From Comamonadaceae bacterium (lineage in GTDB: Bacteria > Pseudomonadota > Gammaproteobacteria > Burkholderiales > Burkholderiaceae_C), in contig CANGPN010000004.1 of NCBI GenBank assembly GCA_947456305.1, positions 62,001-126,000 of the forward strand: 64,000 bases of DNA, given 5' to 3'. The notes under the pieces were generated by a model that was not told where the DNA came from, did not search any database, and worked only from the letters and a program-made list of their open reading frames with translations. Below are positions 59,144 through 64,000 of the stretch, one piece after another. The stretch's first letter is position 1. The number at the start of each line of letters is the position of its first letter. The position numbers and the translations under genes are program-made.

Positions 59144-60979
59144 ATGAGCAAAACCGCCCCCCCTGCCACTGAACAAGAACACAAACCTAGCAATTTTTTG
59201 CGTCAGATCATCGAAGCCGATCTGGCTCAAGGCATACACACCCAGCGCCGCTGGGCAGGCAGTCCAGGCGACGCAGCACACCATGCCACTGCGCCTTTAG
59301 ATATTGCCAAAATCCGCACACGTTTTCCGCCCGAGCCCAATGGTTATTTGCATGTGGGTCACGCCAAAAGCATTTGTTTGAATTTTGGATTAGCGCGTAA
59401 TTACCAAGGCATTTGCCACCTTCGCTTTGACGATACAAATCCTGAAAAAGAAAACCTCGAATACGTCAACAGCATCATGGATGCCGTCAAGTGGTTGGGC
59501 TATGACTGGAATGGCGCACCAGATGCCCCGCCCTACCAAGCCAGCGATTATTTTGAATTCATGCATCGAGCGGCTGTGTATTTGATCGAACAAGGTCTGG
59601 CCTATGTGGACGAGCAAAGCGCCGAGGACATGCGCATCAACCGGGGCGATTTCAGCAAGCCCGGTGTAGACAGTCCATTTCGCTCACGTTCAATTGCAGA
59701 AAACTTGCAACGCTTTGCAGACATGCGCACAGGTGGCTTAGCGGATGGCAGTGCGGTGTTGCGTGCCAAGATTGACATGGCCTCGCCCAATATCAACATG
59801 CGCGACCCGGCCATTTACCGCATTCGCCACGCCACACACCACCACACCGGTGACAGTTGGTGCATTTACCCGATGTACACATTTGCGCATCCCATTGAAG
59901 ACGCGCTGGAAAACATCACGCACAGTATTTGCACATTAGAGTTTGAAGACCAACGTCCTTTTTACGATTGGCTGATGGCGCGTTTGAGCGAAGGCGGTTT
60001 GATACAAACACCACCACCGCGCCAATATGAATTTGCACGTTTGAATCTGACCTATGTGGTGACCAGCAAACGCAAGCTTGCGCAACTGGTGAATGATCAG
60101 CATGTGAGCGGATGGGATGACCCGCGTATGCCGACCATCGTCGGTTTGCGCCGACGCGGTTACACACCGGCGAGTCTGCAAATGTTTGCAGAGCGCATAG
60201 GCGTGACCAAAAGCGACAGTTGGATTGACTACAGCACGCTGGAAGGCTGTTTACGCGAAGACTTAGAGTTCAAAGCACATCGCGCCATGGCAGTGTTAGA
60301 TCCTTTGAAACTCGTGCTGACCAATTGGGATGAAGCCTTTGGCGCTGGTCATTTAGAGCCATGCACCCTGCCCGCGTTGCCTCATGCAGAGGATGGCGAC
60401 AACGAACCCGCACAGCGGCATTTCACCATTGGCAAAGAAGTCTGGATAGAACGCGATGACTTTGCTGAAGTGCCGCCCAAAGGCTACAAGCGGTTAAGCC
60501 CGCCTGTGATGAATGCCGACGGCAGCGTGACACCCGGCACGATTGTGCGACTCAAAGGCGGTTACATCATTCAATGCACAGGCTGTTTGAAAGATGCCAA
60601 TGGCGCAGTGAGTGAAGTACACGCCACCGTGTTTCCCGACACTAAAAGCGGCACCGCAGGCGCAGACAGCGTGAAAGCCAAAGGTGTGATCACATGGGTG
60701 GGAGTGGCAGACGGTTTGCAAGCTGAAGTGCGTTTGTATGACCGACTGTTCAGCGAAGCACACCCTGATGCCGGCGGGCGCGATTTCCTGTCTGTGCTCA
60801 ATCCACACAGTCTGAAAACCATTACCGCGTATGTCGAGCCATCGCTGGCACATGCCAAAGCCGATAACAAATTTCAATTTGAACGCCTTGGTTATTTTGT
60901 GGCTGACCGCGTAGACCACCAAGCAGGTCGGCTGGTATTCAACCGCGCAGTCGGATTGAAGGACAATTGGGCGAAATAA
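59144..60979 (+). CDS. glnS: Glutaminyl-tRNA synthetase
   Basis: GlnS charges tRNA-Gln; 611 residues. Class I HIGH region [35 protein letters not shown], the KMSKS-type [11 protein letters not shown], and [20 protein letters not shown]. The C-terminal anticodon-binding beta-barrels are complete ([35 protein letters not shown]). It is longer than the E. coli enzyme (554) because of the N-terminal 45 residues and insertions. The start is 90 bp from vapB. Confidence 0.95.
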   Translation: MSKTAPPATEQEHKPSNFLRQIIEADLAQGIHTQRRWAGSPGDAAHHATAPLDIAKIRTRFPPEPNGYLHVGHAKSICLNFGLARNYQGICHLRFDDTNPEKENLEYVNSIMDAVKWLGYDWNGAPDAPPYQASDYFEFMHRAAVYLIEQGLAYVDEQSAEDMRINRGDFSKPGVDSPFRSRSIAENLQRFADMRTGGLADGSAVLRAKIDMASPNINMRDPAIYRIRHATHHHTGDSWCIYPMYTFAHPIEDALENITHSICTLEFEDQRPFYDWLMARLSEGGLIQTPPPRQYEFARLNLTYVVTSKRKLAQLVNDQHVSGWDDPRMPTIVGLRRRGYTPASLQMFAERIGVTKSDSWIDYSTLEGCLREDLEFKAHRAMAVLDPLKLVLTNWDEAFGAGHLEPCTLPALPHAEDGDNEPAQRHFTIGKEVWIERDDFAEVPPKGYKRLSPPVMNADGSVTPGTIVRLKGGYIIQCTGCLKDANGAVSEVHATVFPDTKSGTAGADSVKAKGVITWVGVADGLQAEVRLYDRLFSEAHPDAGGRDFLSVLNPHSLKTITAYVEPSLAHAKADNKFQFERLGYFVADRVDHQAGRLVFNRAVGLKDNWAK

Positions 60980-60993
60980 CTTAGGAATCCAAG

Positions 60994-61632
60994 ATGTCTC
61001 AATTACTAAAACATATGCAATGGCGCTATGCCACCAAAAAAATGGACCCGGCCAAAGTGGTCCCGCAAGACAAGTTGGATCGCATCATCGAAGCCGCCAG
61101 ACTGGCACCTACATCCAGCGGTTTGCAACCCTTTGAATTGTTTGTCATCAGCAACGCAGAAGTGCGCAATCAAATACGTGCTGTGGCCAATGACCAATCT
61201 CAAATTACTGACGGCTCCCATCTGCTGGTGTTTGCCGCCTGGAACACTTACACGCCCGAGCGCATCAACCACATGTTTGATTTGAATGTGTCCATGCGGG
61301 GCGGTACCAATGAGGGCTGGGAGAACTACCGCAAAATGCTTTTGAACAACTACCCTGCCCGCGATTCGCAAGTCAACTTTGAACATGCGGCCCGTCAAGC
61401 CTATATCGCCATGGGATTTGCTTTGATGGCTGCAGCTGCTGAAGAAGTGGACAGCACGCCGATGGAAGGATTCAAGCCCGAAGCAGTGGATGAGATATTG
61501 AATTTATCCGCCAAAGGTTTGCGCAGTGTGACCATCATGCCCTTGGGCTATCGCGCAAGCGGACAAGACTGGTTGGAAAACCTGGTCAAAGTACGCCGGC
61601 CACTGTCTGAATTTCTCACCGAAATGAAGTAA
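60994..61632 (+). CDS. NAD(P)H nitroreductase family oxidoreductase
   Basis: 212-residue FMN-binding nitroreductase fold protein: MQWRYATKKMDPAKVVPQ, IIEAARLAPTSSGLQPFELF, NFEHAARQAYIAMGFALMAA, TPMEGFKPEAVDEIL and IMPLGYR. It resembles NfsB-type enzymes; the native substrate is unknown. It starts 14 bp after glnS, with TTAGGAATCC as ribosome binding site. Confidence 0.9.
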   Translation: MSQLLKHMQWRYATKKMDPAKVVPQDKLDRIIEAARLAPTSSGLQPFELFVISNAEVRNQIRAVANDQSQITDGSHLLVFAAWNTYTPERINHMFDLNVSMRGGTNEGWENYRKMLLNNYPARDSQVNFEHAARQAYIAMGFALMAAAAEEVDSTPMEGFKPEAVDEILNLSAKGLRSVTIMPLGYRASGQDWLENLVKVRRPLSEFLTEMK

Positions 61633-61683
61633 GCAATCTGCTGCTTTACGCCCCCTAACTACAACCCTTATCTGGAGCACACC

Positions 61684-61827
61684 ATGGCCAAAGGCGAACA
61701 ACGCAGTAACAAAATGGCCAAAAAGCCTAAGAAAGACAGCTCACCGGCCAAGCCTATCGTGCCGGGAGACCGGCCCAGTGCACCCATTACCTTTGTAGCG
61801 CCGCGCGGCAAACTGAAAAATAAATAA
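61684..61827 (+). CDS. 47-residue basic protein
   Basis: ATG 61684 to TAA 61827. The sequence begins MAKGEQRSNKMAKKPKKDSS and ends RGKLKNK. Small Lys-rich proteins of this type (MAKGQxRSNxExKKPK) recur in proteobacteria, from memory, and have no known function. TCTGGAG lies upstream of the start. It is probably co-transcribed with the nitroreductase gene, which stops 51 bp earlier. Confidence 0.75.
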   Translation: MAKGEQRSNKMAKKPKKDSSPAKPIVPGDRPSAPITFVAPRGKLKNK

Positions 61828-61828
61828 C

Positions 61829-61866
61829 TTGACCGGATAAGCCGTCACCAAAAGCTTATCCGTCAA
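61829..61866. terminator. Bidirectional terminator-like hairpin
   Basis: GGATAAGC / GCTTATCC with flanking TTGAC / GTCAA, about 13 bp of stem with one bulge and an 11-base loop. It lies between the small basic gene (+) and DUF1178 (-). A/T-rich flanks on both sides allow use in both directions, but neither T-run is long. Confidence 0.55.
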
Positions 61867-61901
61867 TCTTTATACGTCCGGAATTTTGGCTCACGCGGTG
61901 T

Positions 61902-62384
61902 TCAGTGAACTGAACCTTTGAGCGCAGCGGGGATGGGAAGCGGCACCACATTGATGCCTTCTTCAAGAAGAGATAAGGTTTCTTCTCTTGAAACTTGGCC
62001 GCGAATATTGCGCTCTTCAGTTTCACCGTAATGCATTTTGCGGGCCTCTTCAGCAAACTCCGGGCCTACATCTTCTGTGTTGGCAATCACGTGCTGAACC
62101 ATTTTCAGCCAAGCTGACTGTGACTCCAGCGTAGCAGGTACTTGAGAGTCAGGCTCTGAGGAAACGTTATTAGCTGCAAGCTCAGTGTTCTGAACAGGTG
62201 CAGGGTCAAGTCGTGAGGTGAGTAAATTCAGTCTGGGTGCGCTCAGCATCTTATGAACTGTGATGTCTCCACACACCGGGCATTCAACGAGATCACGCTC
62301 GCGTTGTGACTGGTAGTCATCTTCCGATGCAAACCAGCCTTCAAACACGTGGTGATGCTGGCATTGAAGATTAAGCACTTTCAT
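61902..62384 (-). CDS. DUF1178 family protein
   Basis: 160 residues. N-terminus MKVLNLQCQHHHVFEGWFAS and zinc-ribbon-type VECPVCGD, then KMLSAPRLN, and a C-terminal helical part with EFAEEARKMHYGETEERNIR. The function is unknown. It lies 27 bp downstream of nuoN, a common position in Burkholderiales. Confidence 0.88.
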   Translation of the reverse strand: MKVLNLQCQHHHVFEGWFASEDDYQSQRERDLVECPVCGDITVHKMLSAPRLNLLTSRLDPAPVQNTELAANNVSSEPDSQVPATLESQSAWLKMVQHVIANTEDVGPEFAEEARKMHYGETEERNIRGQVSREETLSLLEEGINVVPLPIPAALKGSVH

Positions 62385-62411
62385 AAGCGCATTATGTCAA
62401 AGCCGGTGAAT

Positions 62412-63896
62412 TCAGGTACCCAGCGCCTGAACCACCGCCACGGCACACAAGGACATCAGTCCGCCAGGTAGCAATCCGAGTAAAAGCACCAGTCCGCCAT
62501 TCACAGCCAACACAACTTTGACATGTTTGTCGGCTGTCACTGTGGTCGCTGTCAATGGGGGATCAAAGTACATGACCTTGATGACGCGCAAATAATAAAA
62601 AGCGCCGACCAGTGACATCATCACTGCAAACACCGCCAGCACCAAAGAACTGGTTTGCTCAGAAGCAATCAAAGCCTGTAACACTGACAACTTGGCGAAG
62701 AAGCCAACAAGCGGCGGTACACCCGCCAGAGAAAACAGACACACCGCCATCACACCTGCAAACAAGGGGCTGCGTTGATTGAGTCCTGCCAAGTCAGAAA
62801 TTTCTTCGCTTTCAAAACCCTCGCGCGCAAGAAGTAATATGACCCCGAACACACCCAGTGTGGTGAGTACGTAGCTGATCATGTAGAACATGGCAGAACT
62901 GTAAGCATTAGCGGCCGACAAGGTATTACCGTTAATCACCCCTGACAACATACCAATCAATACGAAACCCATTTGGGCGATAGTGGAAAAGGCCAACATG
63001 CGCTTGAGATTAGTTTGGGCAATAGCAGACAAATTACCAATCAACAAAGACAAAACAGCAAGCACCATCAGCATTTGCTGCCAATCTATGGCCATGGGCA
63101 ACATGCCGTCGACCAGCAGACGCATCATCAGGGCAAAGGCCGCCAGTTTAGGGGCACCTGCAATCATCAAGGTCACCGCAGTAGGTGAGCCCTGGTACAC
63201 GTCAGGCACCCACATATGAAATGGTGCAGCACCCAGTTTGAAGGCAATGCCGCAGACCACAAACACTACGCCTAGTACTAACACCTGGTGTTTGATGTGG
63301 CCGCTGGACGTGGCTTGGAACACCGTGGTCAAGTCCAGCGTACCGGTCGCGCCGTACATCATTGACAAGCCATAAAGCAAAAAGCCGCTGGCCAATGCGC
63401 CCAATACAAAATATTTCATCGCAGCTTCAGTGGCATTGCTATTGTCACGTCGCAAAGCCACCAAGGCATAGCTGGAGAGAGTCAACAGTTCCAGTCCCAG
63501 ATAAAGCACCAGAAAATTATTGCCAGAGATCATGACAAACATGCCTAGCAAAGAGAACAAGCTGAGTATGAACAACTCACCGCCTTGCAGCATTTTTCGG
63601 TCTAAGGAATAAGGTCTGCCATAAACCAGTGTGGCCATGACAGACAAAGTCGCGAAACACTTGAGCCAGTTCCCCATGGCATCAGACACCACCATGTGGC
63701 CAAAGCCATACACAGTGTCACCGGTGGACGCAAGAGAGGCTTGCGCCAATGCCACCAGACCCAAGGTCAACAAGGTCAAGACGTAGGTCATGTCTCGCTT
63801 AGGTGACTTAACCCACAAATCACACAAACTGATGACGCAAGCCATGGTCAGCAGAAAAATTTCGGGGAAGGCGGTCAGCCAATTGACGGTATTCAT
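62412..63896 (-). CDS. nuoN: NADH-quinone oxidoreductase subunit N
   Basis: Membrane proton-pumping subunit of respiratory complex I, 494 residues and about 14 spans. Key features: LELLTLSSYALVALRRDNSN, KYFVLGALASGFLLYG (conserved Lys), LGAAPFHMWVPDVYQGSPT and LKRMLAFSTIAQMGF. It is the last nuo gene, after nuoM, and ends just before DUF1178. Confidence 0.96.
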   Translation of the reverse strand: MNTVNWLTAFPEIFLLTMACVISLCDLWVKSPKRDMTYVLTLLTLGLVALAQASLASTGDTVYGFGHMVVSDAMGNWLKCFATLSVMATLVYGRPYSLDRKMLQGGELFILSLFSLLGMFVMISGNNFLVLYLGLELLTLSSYALVALRRDNSNATEAAMKYFVLGALASGFLLYGLSMMYGATGTLDLTTVFQATSSGHIKHQVLVLGVVFVVCGIAFKLGAAPFHMWVPDVYQGSPTAVTLMIAGAPKLAAFALMMRLLVDGMLPMAIDWQQMLMVLAVLSLLIGNLSAIAQTNLKRMLAFSTIAQMGFVLIGMLSGVINGNTLSAANAYSSAMFYMISYVLTTLGVFGVILLLAREGFESEEISDLAGLNQRSPLFAGVMAVCLFSLAGVPPLVGFFAKLSVLQALIASEQTSSLVLAVFAVMMSLVGAFYYLRVIKVMYFDPPLTATTVTADKHVKVVLAVNGGLVLLLGLLPGGLMSLCAVAVVQALGT

Positions 63897-63933
63897 CCTG
63901 GTTGGCTTCCTGAAAAGTTCATGGCAGAGAATT

Positions 63934-64000
63934 TCATAGCGGTAATTTGCCTATGGCCACTTGCTGCAGCAATTGGTTGACGGACGCGTTCATGACATCG
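63934..64000 (-). CDS. nuoM: NADH-quinone oxidoreductase subunit M, C-terminal end (rest outside window)
   Basis: Only the last 21 codons and the stop (TGA at 63936-63934) are in the window. They read DVMNASVNQLLQQVAIGKLP followed by Leu, which matches the usual NuoM C-terminus and the gene order nuoM-nuoN. The spacer to nuoN is 37 bp. Confidence 0.8.
   Translation of the reverse strand, partial: DVMNASVNQLLQQVAIGKLPL

Overview
The window looks like a densely packed chromosomal segment of a betaproteobacterium, most likely order Burkholderiales and possibly a freshwater Comamonadaceae-type genome. This rests on gene content and order (pyrG-kdsA-eno-ftsB, dapA-bamC-MBL hydrolase, rpsU-yqeY, nuoM-nuoN-DUF1178, an orphan Bug-type binding protein) and on protein character; no search was run. 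Almost all genes are housekeeping. No stretch longer than about 300 bases lacks a gene. I saw no tRNA, rRNA, insertion sequence, prophage or CRISPR array.

Layout. 1-5.4 kb: 3' end of a K+-independent H+-pyrophosphatase (hppA) with its terminator, a comEC gene broken by one in-frame TGA, and two exported proteins, one with long Lys/Ala/Glu repeats. 5.5-10.3 kb: a RidA-family gene, then parE-parC. 10.4-16.1 kb: a co-directional chain of MFS transporter, 45-residue membrane microprotein, SDR, methyltransferase, dapA, bamC and MBL hydrolase. 16.1-24.6 kb: a small lipoprotein, roxA-like oxygenase, SlyD-like isomerase, dut, coaBC, then pyrG-kdsA-eno-ftsB and a small Cys-containing protein. 24.5-33.2 kb: hslO, gamma carbonic anhydrase, DUF455 protein, xerD, Bug protein, murB, yajQ, a REP-like palindrome cluster, plsY, tas and an SDR.

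33.3-39.8 kb is the accessory highlight. A gene related to the HlyC toxin-activating lysine acyltransferases sits 25 bp upstream of a 2012-residue protein built from a 20-residue beta-solenoid block, two blocks of an unusual 18-residue RTX-like repeat and a Leu-Pro-Phe-rich linker. The HlyC-like protein has Tyr and Glu where the catalytic His and Asp are expected. No type I secretion genes are adjacent.

39.9-57.2 kb returns to housekeeping: DEAD-box helicase, AMP-dependent ligase, alpha/beta hydrolase, HI0933-type flavoprotein, rpsU-yqeY, a lone PotA/PotG-like ATPase, pmbA, yjgA, mog, cysE, trmJ, suhB, mutS, a second hydrolase and uppP. 57.2-59.1 kb carries two toxin-antitoxin modules (dinJ-yafQ and vapBC) around a small membrane protein. 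For both, a sigma70-like promoter with a dyad at the core elements can be read. 59.1-64 kb: glnS, a nitroreductase, a 47-residue basic protein, DUF1178, nuoN and the 3' end of nuoM.

Many divergent gene pairs start only 25-110 bp apart and many co-directional genes overlap at ATGA, GTGA or TGATG, as expected for a compact genome with translational coupling.
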